From Arthrobacter sp. SLBN-112 (lineage in GTDB: Bacteria > Actinomycetota > Actinomycetes > Actinomycetales > Micrococcaceae), in the NCBI RefSeq assembly GCF_006715225.1, contig NZ_VFMU01000001.1, positions 2,790,001 to 2,854,000 of the forward strand: a stretch of 64,000 bases of DNA. The letters are read 5' to 3'. A program made the position numbers and the translations under genes. This document shows, piece by piece, positions 57,331-64,000 of the stretch (position 1 is the stretch's first letter; the number at the start of each line of letters is the position of its first letter). The notes beneath the pieces are model-generated. The model had not been told where the DNA came from, made no database searches, and saw nothing but the letters and a program-made list of their open reading frames with translations.

Positions 57331-58330
57331 CGACGAGGCGTTCCGTGAGGGCATCACGGGCCGACCGATAGCGCTCTTCGAGGTCTTTCATTGCTTCCTC
57401 GATTACCTCTAAGCGCCGATTCTCCCAGTTGACAGCATCGGCGATGTAGAGGGCGTTGATGCGGGGTATTAGCGAGTAGGCAAGAAGTAGACTCGCCTCG
57501 ACCATCATCTGTTCTCCGTCAAGGATTTGTGGGAAGTGTAGGTCGTTCTTGCGGATCTCGAATCCTCCATCGACGTGCACTTTCGCGTGGATGGAGTTGT
57601 TCTCTTGTCCGACGTGCTGGACAAACGAGATGTCGATAGGCCCCAAGGTATCTGCTTCTGCTACCGCGGTCAGAAAGTTCGGGCGGTCAAAGTCGACGCC
57701 GGCTCGTAGGTCCGCGGTCCTGAAAGAGGCATCCCGCCCGCTTATTCCCGAGACTTTGTCGAGCCGCAGATCTGGTGCGATCTGCGGCTTATCGCGCCGC
57801 TGCACGGTGAGCCAAAGGAAGATGTCGGTGTCCTGAAGCTCCATGTGCGACCTGTTGCGCTCGATGGTGATCTTCCCATCTGCGCTTTACAGGATCGTCT
57901 GCAGGGAAGCTACCACTCCGTCACGCTTCCGCAGTACTTGTTGCGTTCGGGTCGAGAACAGCATACCGATGTGGCTACTGTCGACCTGCGTGATCATTAC
58001 GTCGATAGCAGCGAGCCGTCTACTGGATTGAGGATTGTAGTTGGGGTGGGCGCTCATCCCGGCGGGCGGCATCGCCCAGTAGTAGAAACGTGCCTTCAGC
58101 ATTTCAGGCAAAGTGTCCGTTGCGGGATGGATGACCGGCGTGGAGGGGGGTGGCGCAACGCCAACGAGACCTAAATTGGACTGAAAGTCGTTGATGCTGG
58201 CCCAGCCGCCGGTGAGGTTTTCATGGTTGGGTGGACATTCTGACATCGCCTGGCGTATTTCCTCGAGGGTCATTGCAGATCGCGAGTACATGGGCTGTAC
58301 CTTTACGGCCTCTTGGCTCATTGTCGGCAT
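57317..58330 (-). pseudogene. Unknown gene split by an in-frame TAA
   Basis: Two open frames, 147 aa (58330-57887) and 175 aa (from ATG 57844), are in the same reading frame with only the TAA at 57887-57889 and 14 sense codons (SADGKITIERNRSH) between them. The sequence reads as one protein of ~337 aa, with beta-rich segments on both sides (RLAAIDVMITQVDSSHIGML; IDISFVQHVGQENNSIHAKV) and helices at the end. No ribosome site better than AGG precedes the second ATG, though reinitiation is possible. No family recognised. Confidence 0.6.
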
Positions 58331-58331
58331 G

Positions 58332-59009
58332 TTACGTTCCTACTACTTGGAAATGGCGGGCATTTGATGATTTTCGGACGAAGATGAACAGAAGGCTTCG
58401 AAGGATTGCGTTCTTATGGTGGAGGACGTAGTCGATGTTTATCTCGATACCATTAGGAGTGGCCTCGTCCCGCCAACTTACTTCAGCCCAGTGCCATTGC
58501 CCTGGACGACGAGGTGCCCTTCCGAGATCGATGCAGAAACCCTTTGACTCGTCGTCAGACTTGACGGTGGGTAGCCCGTTGACCTTGGGCGAATTCTCGA
58601 CCGAGGGTACAACGGATGCGCGCTCTATGCGGATCTGTAGCTTGACGCCGATAAGCATCCAAAGCTTCAGGATCTGGTACCCCAACCAGCCGCCGGAGGG
58701 TGCTGATATGCGAAGAGAGAACACCTGGGAGTCAGGCTTGCGTTTGGTAACCCTGGCTACGAGGGCGTTAGCTATCGGCGCGTCCTCTCCCTTGACCCCC
58801 CATTGCACATCAACACGCGGCCAACCAAAGACGATTTGCAGCAGTACCTCTAGTACAACGGCCGTGAAGATTGCGGAAAGGAGGTAACGCCAGCCAGCAT
58901 CAATAGACGGCATGCTGGATTCAAGAAACGGTTCCGCCCACAGCACCACCCAGACAGCAACGGCTACTTTGGCGGCCTCGCTGAGGACGCCGAAAAATGG
59001 GTTTTTCAA
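58332..59009 (-). CDS. Hypothetical protein with two N-terminal membrane helices
   Basis: 225 aa. Helices at about residues 12-29 (AAKVAVAVWVVLWAEPFL) and 42-64 (YLLSAIFTAVVLEVLLQIVF, 20 residues) are followed by a ~160-residue soluble domain. Its ATG overlaps the upstream gene by 4 nt and its stop lies 1 nt before the downstream gene, so the three genes form one translational unit. I do not recognise the family. Such tight sets of a membrane protein with unknown soluble partners in a phage-derived island are often defence or accessory functions, but nothing here proves that. Confidence 0.75.
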   Translation of the reverse strand: MKNPFFGVLSEAAKVAVAVWVVLWAEPFLESSMPSIDAGWRYLLSAIFTAVVLEVLLQIVFGWPRVDVQWGVKGEDAPIANALVARVTKRKPDSQVFSLRISAPSGGWLGYQILKLWMLIGVKLQIRIERASVVPSVENSPKVNGLPTVKSDDESKGFCIDLGRAPRRPGQWHWAEVSWRDEATPNGIEINIDYVLHHKNAILRSLLFIFVRKSSNARHFQVVGT

Positions 59010-59461
59010 GACAGGTGGAGCTCCCGCCAGGCGGACGCAAGGAGCTGCTCTGCCTCATCAACTATCGACGTCTCGACGTAGCCTCGACGACGCACACTCA
59101 TGCGCATGCCTGTGGTCGTCGAAAGGAGCTCTACGCCGACCACATATAGCCCGTTGAAATCGTCCCCCATAGCTGCTTCAAGTTCCTCGCCCCCATAGGT
59201 TCTTAGGATGTTGACCATCTCGGCGGATAAGGATTCTTGGTCATTTGGTTCCAGCAGGGTGAGGCGTGTGTCAGCGATCATGAACGACGCTACGGAGAAC
59301 GAGTGGGCCGTTGCGTAGATGGCAAATCGAATTAGATCCTGGCTTCCCAACTGGAGCTCCTCACCTCCAAGATCACGCGCAGCTCGCCCGGTCTCGACTT
59401 CACTGATGCGCAGCGCAGTGCCACCGTCTACAGACGGGCTCAGCACCACTTGACTCATCAT
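59006..59461 (-). CDS. Hypothetical protein, first gene of an island operon
   Basis: 151 aa, soluble, acidic, without signal peptide. A central LIRFAIYATAHSFSVASFMI stretch is hydrophobic but too mixed for a sure membrane helix. ATG at 59461 (or 59458). It overlaps the next gene (ATGA) and leads the set of three coupled genes plus the small HTH gene. No family recognised. Confidence 0.7.
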   Translation of the reverse strand: MMSQVVLSPSVDGGTALRISEVETGRAARDLGGEELQLGSQDLIRFAIYATAHSFSVASFMIADTRLTLLEPNDQESLSAEMVNILRTYGGEELEAAMGDDFNGLYVVGVELLSTTTGMRMSVRRRGYVETSIVDEAEQLLASAWRELHLS

Positions 59462-59482
59462 GACTCCATCTTGCCCGAAGCG

Positions 59483-59842
59483 TCAGACATTTGTCGCCCA
59501 CGGCGCGTAACAGCTGCACATGCCCGTCAGAACTGGACGTAGCGTCCCCGCCACGCGGGCTCTTCCCGCGGGCGCATGCCGTCGGCCCCGGAACCCAACA
59601 GCTGAGGTGCTGGAAAGTGTCATCGGTCCACACGATACTGACCCATTCCTGGTTATAGTGCGTCGCGTAGCCAGCACTTCGACCGTGCCACCGCTCTTAA
59701 GTGGGACTTGGGCGATGACCTTTCGGTCGCGGCCGTAGACGAACCTGCGCACGCTCTCCGGCGCCAACGCTGGCCTCGGATCCGCATACTCATGCTCGGC
59801 GCCGTGCAGCACGAACTTCGTCTGGTCGTCAAAGAGGCCCAC
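59483..59842 (-). CDS. Small hypothetical protein, possibly frameshifted
   Basis: 119 aa as read from the GTG at 59842. The first ~62 residues look like a normal protein (FVYGRDRKVIAQVPLKSGGT, then VEVLA). After that the more protein-like sequence is in another frame: THYNQEWVSIVWTDDTFQHL-SCWVPG. A small indel near 59650 would join them. Either the C-terminus as given is false, or the gene is decayed. Function unknown. Confidence 0.4.
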   Translation of the reverse strand: MGLFDDQTKFVLHGAEHEYADPRPALAPESVRRFVYGRDRKVIAQVPLKSGGTVEVLATRRTITRNGSVSCGPMTLSSTSAVGFRGRRHAPAGRARVAGTLRPVLTGMCSCYAPWATNV

Positions 59843-59865
59843 AGGTCCGCGCTATTCTTTGGTCT

Positions 59866-60243
59866 ATGTCACCTTGCCAAGTAATGAAGTGCAACCAGAA
59901 CGCCACGACGACCTTCAAATTGGGACCGCCCGAAGGCGGCCTGGATATTCCAGTGTGCGACCAGCATGGCGCCGCCATCCAGCAGGGCGAGCAGTGGATG
60001 CTCGGCGGTTCGATGGGTGTTGACGATGCGAACGGTATCCCAGGGGCGGGAACCGGCTTCACCATCCTGATGGCGGACAACCTGCCTCCGCGGTACCAAT
60101 CGATGGGCTACCAACTCGTCGATGGCAGCCAGCCGGGCTACCTGATGAAGTTCGACGTGGCCGGTCCAGCTGGCCCGGACAAGTACGAGTTTTTCGTTCC
60201 CAAGGACGAATTTGCCTCCTTCCCGAGCTTCTTCGCCAGCTAG
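59866..60243 (+). CDS. Hypothetical protein with an N-terminal Cys/His cluster
   Basis: 125 aa, the only confident plus-strand gene in the right half of the island. CQVMKC near the start and VCDQH about 22 residues later could form a small zinc site. The rest is beta-rich with aromatic residues (GYQLVDGSQPGYLMKFDVAG) and no membrane helix. It is divergent from the small gene at 59.5-59.8 kb. Family not recognised. Confidence 0.65.
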   Translation: MSPCQVMKCNQNATTTFKLGPPEGGLDIPVCDQHGAAIQQGEQWMLGGSMGVDDANGIPGAGTGFTILMADNLPPRYQSMGYQLVDGSQPGYLMKFDVAGPAGPDKYEFFVPKDEFASFPSFFAS

Positions 60244-60437
60244 CAAACAGCAGAAGATCCCGAGGCCATGGGGGCGGCTCGGGGCTTCCTAGCGTCTCCG
60301 TTCACCGGGGGAGGGTGCGGTAGTCGCCTCGAAGAGGTTACTGGCGGGTACAAACAAACTTGGGCAAGTTGCATCTTCGCAGATGCAGCCTGCGCCGATA
60401 CTGCTTTGGGACTGTAATCTTCGGGGGGCAACTTCAT
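60244..60437. other. Non-coding stretch in the island
   Basis: About 190 nt between the Cys/His protein and a small membrane protein. Frames crossing it are short and show no ribosome site or recognisable pattern. I see no further feature in it. Confidence 0.4.
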
Positions 60438-60608
60438 TTAGGGGGAAGCGTTAGGCAGTACAAGCCAGCGGTAGTTGAAGAACGTCGGGTCGTAGCTGTA
60501 CCTGCAGGGGAGGGTCCGCTGTCTGGCGAAGAAGCCGATGGCGCAACCGAGGACGCCGGTCCCGATGGTCCACCAGAACTCGATGGGATATTCTCTGGCG
60601 TCGCTCAT
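60438..60608 (-). CDS. Small membrane protein, phage-like
   Basis: 56 aa from the ATG at 60608, with GGAG 11 nt upstream. It reads MSDAREYPIEFWWTIGTGVL and GCAIGFFARQRTLPCRYSYD, giving one membrane helix near the start. It directly follows the SGNH hydrolase remnant on the same strand, where small membrane proteins are common in Arthrobacter phages. Function unknown; a holin role would be guesswork. Confidence 0.5.
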   Translation of the reverse strand: MSDAREYPIEFWWTIGTGVLGCAIGFFARQRTLPCRYSYDPTFFNYRWLVLPNASP

Positions 60609-60720
60609 TGCCCAAGTCTCCGCCGCGCCAATGTATCCATCAAGGCTTCTAAGCCCGGTTAGGGCTACCCTATCCAGTCCGTGGGGAGGGGGCACCACGA
60701 GAGGTAGTGCATAACCGGAT

Positions 60721-61664
60721 TTATCCGACGGGTAGTTCGGGCCAGGCGCTCACCATGTCGGCTGTGACTTTCTGCCCTTCCAATGCGTGACCGTAAGCGG
60801 AGTAGTGCTGGTTGTTCTGTGTGTAGTGCCAGGACTTGGTCTGATCGTAAGCAACCGTGCTGAAGTCGGGGTCAGTACCCCCGGTAATCCTCGCCTTCAG
60901 GAATGCGTACAGGTCGGAGTAAAGCACTGTCGGCTTGCCACCAGCTGAAAAGGCCTCCGCTGCGACGGCCGCCTGAAGTGCAGCCCTGACCTCCCCGTTA
61001 TTGGCGTCCGGAGTGCTGAGGGTGTCACCGCCGGTAGTGAAGTTCCTGTAGGGCGGAGGAATGATCACGATGCGCGATGTTTCCTTGGTCGGCGCCGCAC
61101 CAGTTTTAGCTACGCGGCCGCAGCCAGCTTCGCCGGCGAGCGGGTAGCGGTTCTCCCAGACGGCGAGCTTCTGCCCGTTGCCGTACGCTGTGACGCTGAC
61201 CGTGACCGTGACCGTGGTCGCGTGCGACAAGTGATAAGCCGAACGCCGCCAGTCGTGGATGTGTCTCTGAGGACGATGTAACGCTCTCCCCGCCGTCCAT
61301 TCTCGGGCAGTGCCGAGGGAGTAGCTAAGGTGACGCCGCCGCCCAGCCCGGCGCCCAACAACCCTGTGCTTGGCTGCCGTGACAAGGGCTTGGACGTTGC
61401 TTTGCGTGGTCGAACTGTTGATGCTGTTCGGCGATCATTCACTCCGATGGCGATACCAACGGCGTCCGGCTTGTCGTACTGGAACATGACATCAGCGCGT
61501 GCGAGAGTCTGCCTGGAGTTGTTGCCGCTGACGCCAAAGGATCTTGCTTGCCAGCCAGATCCCAGCAGCTTGGCAACGACGGGCGCCCAGGTATCGTTGG
61601 GGCGGACGCCGAAGCCGGCGAAGTAGTCGGTCTGGGAGTCGCCAATGGCTGTGAGTGTTTTCAG
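60721..61664 (-). pseudogene. SGNH/GDSL hydrolase gene with several frameshifts (phage tail-module type)
   Basis: The product can be followed through three reading-frame changes: TLTAIGDSQTDYFAGFGVRP (GDS block with the catalytic serine) and IAIGVND; then SSTTQSNVQALVTAAKH; then LPENGRRGERYIVLRDTSTT; then VTAYGNGQKLAVWENRYPLA to NNQHYSAYGHALEGQKV, with the block V histidine. Shifts fall near 61425, 61350 and 61240. The first segment has no ATG/GTG/TTG start: the frame opens with CTG at 61664 right after a TAA, overlapping the stop of the upstream gene. Such hydrolases occur in actinophage tail modules and host surface enzymes. Confidence 0.65.
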
Positions 61665-61954
61665 TTAGACGTTCTCGGACGACGCTGGCCGCGTCTGCTT
61701 TCCATTTCCAACCGGGGCATTCTCGTTGGGGTGCTGAAATTTAGCCTGGCGTCTCCGCCTGCTGGGATGTCGATGGTTTCGTAGACGGTGACACCGTCCG
61801 AGCTGTAGATAGTGACCGTCAGAAGAGCCTCAGGCACTCGTCCGCGAAGACGACTCTTGATACGTACGGGCTCATGTGGCCGGACAGGGAAGAGTCTGCG
61901 CGGGCGGCCGTCGCTCAGGTCCTGGGAGAAAGGCTCAGCTCGCGGAATGCACAA
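61661..61954 (-). CDS. Truncated phage minor-tail-like fragment
   Basis: 97 aa. The segment LLTVTIYSSDGVTVYETIDI-PAGGDARLNFST resembles the C-terminal part of phage tail-tip proteins that precede SGNH hydrolase genes. The N-terminal ~35 residues are basic and unlike a normal start. The ATG lies 25 nt beyond the glnA1-side terminator, so the gene was probably cut by the island end. Weakly supported. Confidence 0.4.
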   Translation of the reverse strand: MCIPRAEPFSQDLSDGRPRRLFPVRPHEPVRIKSRLRGRVPEALLTVTIYSSDGVTVYETIDIPAGGDARLNFSTPTRMPRLEMESRRGQRRPRTSN

Positions 61955-61979
61955 CAGGCGTAGCGGATCGGGACAGCAA

Positions 61980-62022
61980 AAAGGCCGGCCTTCGGGATAA
62001 TCCCAAGGGCCGGCCTTTTCTC
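61980..62022. terminator. Terminator downstream of glnA1 (inside the island)
   Basis: AAAGGCCGGCC / GGCCGGCCTTT arms flank TTCGGGATAATCCCAAG, which itself pairs through GGGA/TCCC. T-runs lie on both sides (GGCCTTTTTGC on the minus strand). It now terminates glnA1, about 60 nt after the stop. Confidence 0.88.
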
Positions 62023-62079
62023 TTTGAAGATTTTTGCGGGCTGCTCGGCGACTATGCCCGCTTCAGCCGCGTTGCCGGG

Positions 62080-63504
62080 TTAGACGCCGTAGTAGAGCTC
62101 GAACTCGTAGGGGTTCGGGCGCAGGGACAGCGGGCGGATCTCGTTTTCGTACTTGTACTCGATCCAGGTGTCGATCAGGTCCTGGGTGAAGACGCCACCG
62201 GCCTGCAGGAACTCGTTGTCCTCGCGCAGGGCCTCCAGTGCTTCCTCCAGGGTGCCCGGAGCCTTGGGGATGTCCTTGGCTTCCTCGGCCGGGAGCTCGT
62301 AGAGGTCCTTGTCAATCGGAGCCGGCGGCTCGATGCGGTTGCGGATGCCGTCAATGCCGGCCATCAGCTGGGCAGCGAATGCCAGGTACGGGTTGGAGGA
62401 GGGGTCCGGAGCGCGGAATTCGATGCGCTTGGCCTTCGGGTTGGAACCGGTGATCGGGATGCGGATACCGGCGGAGCGGTTGCCCTGCGAGTAGACCATG
62501 TTGACCGGAGCCTCGAAGCCCTTGACCAGGCGGCGGTAGGAGTTAACCGTCGGGTTGGTGAAGGCCAGGACGGCGGAGGAGTGCTGGAGCAGGCCGCCGA
62601 TGTACCAGCGGGCGGTGTCGGACAGGCCGGCGTAGCCCTTTTCGTCGTAGAACAGCGGCTCGCCACCGTTCCACAGCGACTGGTGGCAGTGCATGCCCGA
62701 GCCGTTGTCGCCGAAGACAGGCTTCGGCATGAAGGTAACGGACTTGCCCCAGGCGTCAGCGGTGTTCTTGATGACGTACTTGAACTTCTGCAGGTCATCG
62801 GCAGCGTGGGTCAGGGTGGTGAACTTGTAGTTGATCTCGGCCTGGCCGGCGGATCCAACTTCGTGGTGGCTGCGCTCGACCTCGAGGCCGGCTTCGTCCA
62901 GGGCAACACACATGGCGTCGCGCAGGTCAGCCTGCTTGTCCGTGGGGGAGACCGGGAAGTAACCGCCCTTGACGGGGGTCTTGTAGCCCAGGTTGCCGCC
63001 CTCTTCCTCACGGCCGGTGTTCCAGTGGGCTTCCTCGGAGTCGATCTTGTAGAAGCTGCCCTGCGGGGAGGACTGGTACTGGACGTTGTCGAACACGAAG
63101 AACTCGGCTTCGGGAGCAAAGAACGCGGTGTCGGCGATGCCGGTGGAAGCCAGGTAAGCTTCAGCCTTTTCGGCCACGCCGCGGGGGTCGCGGTGGTAGG
63201 GGTCACCCGTGCGGGGGTTCACGATCGAGAAGTTCAGCGCGAGGGTCTTCTCCATGCGGAAGGTGTCCAGGAACGCGGTGGTCACGTCCGGGATCAGCTG
63301 CATGTCGGATTCGGCGATGCCCTGGAAGCCGCGGATGGAGGAACCGTCGAAGAGCTGGCCGTTGACGAAGAAATCAGCGTCAACACTCTTGGCGGGGACG
63401 TTGAAGTGCTGCTGGACGCCCGGAAGATCGGTGAAGCGGATATCGACGAACTTTACATCTTCGTCCTTGATGAACTTGAGGACTTCGTCCGCAGTCTTGA
63501 ACAT
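62080..63504 (-). CDS. glnA: Glutamine synthetase, type I (adenylylatable)
   Basis: 474 aa, the usual GSI-beta length. It makes glutamine from glutamate and ammonia with ATP and is the main ammonium-assimilating enzyme. [66 protein letters not shown] and NSYRRL supply metal, ATP and substrate sites; [10 protein letters not shown] has the tyrosine adenylylated by GlnE. ATG at 63504 with AGGAGC upstream. Its 3' end serves as the attachment site of the adjoining island, which leaves FELYYGV-stop intact. Confidence 0.98.
   Translation of the reverse strand: MFKTADEVLKFIKDEDVKFVDIRFTDLPGVQQHFNVPAKSVDADFFVNGQLFDGSSIRGFQGIAESDMQLIPDVTTAFLDTFRMEKTLALNFSIVNPRTGDPYHRDPRGVAEKAEAYLASTGIADTAFFAPEAEFFVFDNVQYQSSPQGSFYKIDSEEAHWNTGREEEGGNLGYKTPVKGGYFPVSPTDKQADLRDAMCVALDEAGLEVERSHHEVGSAGQAEINYKFTTLTHAADDLQKFKYVIKNTADAWGKSVTFMPKPVFGDNGSGMHCHQSLWNGGEPLFYDEKGYAGLSDTARWYIGGLLQHSSAVLAFTNPTVNSYRRLVKGFEAPVNMVYSQGNRSAGIRIPITGSNPKAKRIEFRAPDPSSNPYLAFAAQLMAGIDGIRNRIEPPAPIDKDLYELPAEEAKDIPKAPGTLEEALEALREDNEFLQAGGVFTQDLIDTWIEYKYENEIRPLSLRPNPYEFELYYGV
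62081..62105 (-). repeat. attR-like repeat within the glnA1 3' end
   Basis: The last seven codons and stop of glnA1 match the repeat at 54039-54063 at 23 of 25 positions. Integration at a gene 3' end that keeps the coding sequence whole is typical of tyrosine-recombinase elements. Confidence 0.7.
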
Positions 63505-63567
63505 CTATGCTCCTAACGCATATGTAAATATCTGGCATGGAAGCCATCTGATCCAGCGCAATCCAAA

Positions 63568-63595
63568 AGCAGGGAAAACGCGTGGTTTCCCTGCT
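63568..63595 (-). promoter_or_regulatory. Perfect inverted repeat in the glnA1 leader/promoter region
   Basis: AGCAGGGAAA-acgcgtgg-TTTCCCTGCT has 10-bp arms and lies 64-91 nt before the glnA1 start. It could be an operator for a nitrogen regulator (GlnR- or AmtR-like) or a leader hairpin. No exact GlnR consensus is seen. The rest of the 281-nt glnA1/RDD gap shows no gene. Confidence 0.5.
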
Positions 63596-63785
63596 GGGTA
63601 CCTGCCGGGGATTGCTTGAAACTGCTAACAGACTATGGATGCGGCATTTCCCGTCCGTGTCCGCATTGTTTCGGGCAGGTTACAGAATGCCCTGCTATGA
63701 CCACGCTATCCTCCGTCCACATTGCGGTCGAGTCCCATCCACACTGTGGGCGCACCGGCACCGCCTGGCTCGGTAAGCTTGGACG

Positions 63786-64000
63786 GTGGTAGATCGCAAA
63801 GACATTGGGTCCTGGCTCAGCGGACCGGACACCTCCGGCATCTCCAAGTATCCGGGGGAGCGCCTGGGCCTGCCCGAGTCCGGGCCGGGTTCCATGGCAC
63901 GGGCGGGGCGCAGGATCGCAGCCATCTGCATCGACTGGGGCATCGCGCTGCTTATCAGCAACTTCGCTTTCGGCGGCGACTCCTGGGCCACCCTGGCGGT
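63786..64000 (+). CDS. RDD-family membrane protein (partial)
   Basis: 71 codons run to the right edge. A polar N-terminus with a SKYPGERLGLPESGPGSMAR segment precedes ARAGRRIAAICIDWGIALL, the R...D pattern of the RDD domain at the start of the first membrane helix. In Micrococcaceae an RDD protein gene commonly lies next to glnA1. GTG start at 63786; TAAGCT about 10 nt upstream may be the -10. Function unknown; some RDD proteins are ion exchangers. Confidence 0.88.
   Translation, partial: MVDRKDIGSWLSGPDTSGISKYPGERLGLPESGPGSMARAGRRIAAICIDWGIALLISNFAFGGDSWATLA

Larger units (their letters stand above)
54039..62105. mobile_element. Degenerate integrated element at the glnA1 3' end
   Basis: About 8.1 kb bounded by 25-bp imperfect direct repeats (23/25) of the glnA1 terminal codons and stop. 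The content is unlike the flanks: lower GC, unknown genes, three excisionase-like HTH proteins, phage tail/SGNH remnants, an Abi_2 protein, and several broken frames. No tyrosine or serine integrase gene is visible, so the element is probably immobile on its own or a prophage/ICE remnant. The glnA1 reading frame is intact at the right end. Confidence 0.75.

Noticed and set aside
60360..60662. 100-codon plus-strand frame
   Set aside because: No ribosome site, odd composition, and it overlaps the better-supported small membrane-protein gene on the other strand.
54039..62105. tRNA gene at the island boundary
   Set aside because: Islands often use tRNA 3' ends, but no cloverleaf or CCA end is visible; the repeat matches glnA1 codons instead.
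61876..63516. 546-codon plus-strand open frame
   Set aside because: Antisense to glnA1, whose motifs are complete; Val/Gly/Asp-rich shadow without domain features.
1..64000. CRISPR array
   Set aside because: No regularly spaced repeats of 24-40 nt seen; the abi hairpin occurs once.

Overview
This is a 64 kb piece of a high-GC actinobacterial chromosome, most likely Arthrobacter or Pseudarthrobacter (Micrococcaceae). Three things point there. The division and cell-wall cluster runs mraZ-rsmH-ftsL-ftsI-murE-murF-mraY-murD-ftsW-murG-murC-ftsQ-ftsZ-pgeF-yggS-sepF-yggT-divIVA-lspA-rluD-dnaE. MurE carries a DDPH motif in place of the DNPR of meso-DAP enzymes, which suits an L-lysine peptidoglycan. 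The gene order around aroG, pknL, the Rv2175c-like gene and idsA is the one known from Mycobacterium tuberculosis.

Layout. 1-17 kb is central and envelope metabolism: the 3' end of pyruvate carboxylase, an acyl-CoA synthetase, a ROK glucokinase, two tandem esterases, an acyl-glycerol-phosphate acyltransferase, class II DAHP synthase, a PASTA-domain Ser/Thr kinase, a LysM lytic transglycosylase, a small HTH protein, a polyprenyl diphosphate synthase with a lipoprotein, DNA polymerase IV and a DUF3040 membrane protein. 17-42 kb is the plus-strand dcw cluster through dnaE, with many 4-8 nt overlaps. 42-54 kb holds a flavin reductase, a membrane protein, hisD, nrdR, polyphosphate glucokinase, map, a 55-aa SPOR-like protein, panB, glnA2, glnE and a GNAT acetyltransferase.

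54.04-62.1 kb is an accessory island inserted at the 3' end of glnA1. A 25-bp imperfect repeat (23/25) of the last glnA1 codons and stop lies at each end (54039-54063 and 62081-62105). The DNA between is visibly less GC-rich, has no recognisable integrase, holds three excisionase-like HTH genes, phage tail/SGNH-hydrolase remnants, an uncharacterised operon, several frameshifts and one in-frame stop. Its best-preserved functional unit is an Abi_2/AbiF-type protein with a HEPN ribonuclease motif (R226...H231). It is preceded by a strong two-part hairpin with a U-tract, the layout expected of an RNA-antitoxin plus HEPN-toxin locus of the kind proposed as ancestral to Cas13. This is the most interesting system in the window.

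After the island come glnA1 (adenylylatable GSI) and the start of an RDD-family membrane protein. GlnE, GlnA2 and GlnA1 form a nitrogen-assimilation group that the island now splits. Regulatory signals seen directly include a 15-nt inverted pair of MraZ-type boxes before mraZ, a palindrome in the ftsZ leader, a NrdR-like palindrome before nrdR, a 10-bp-arm inverted repeat before glnA1, and several strong terminators.
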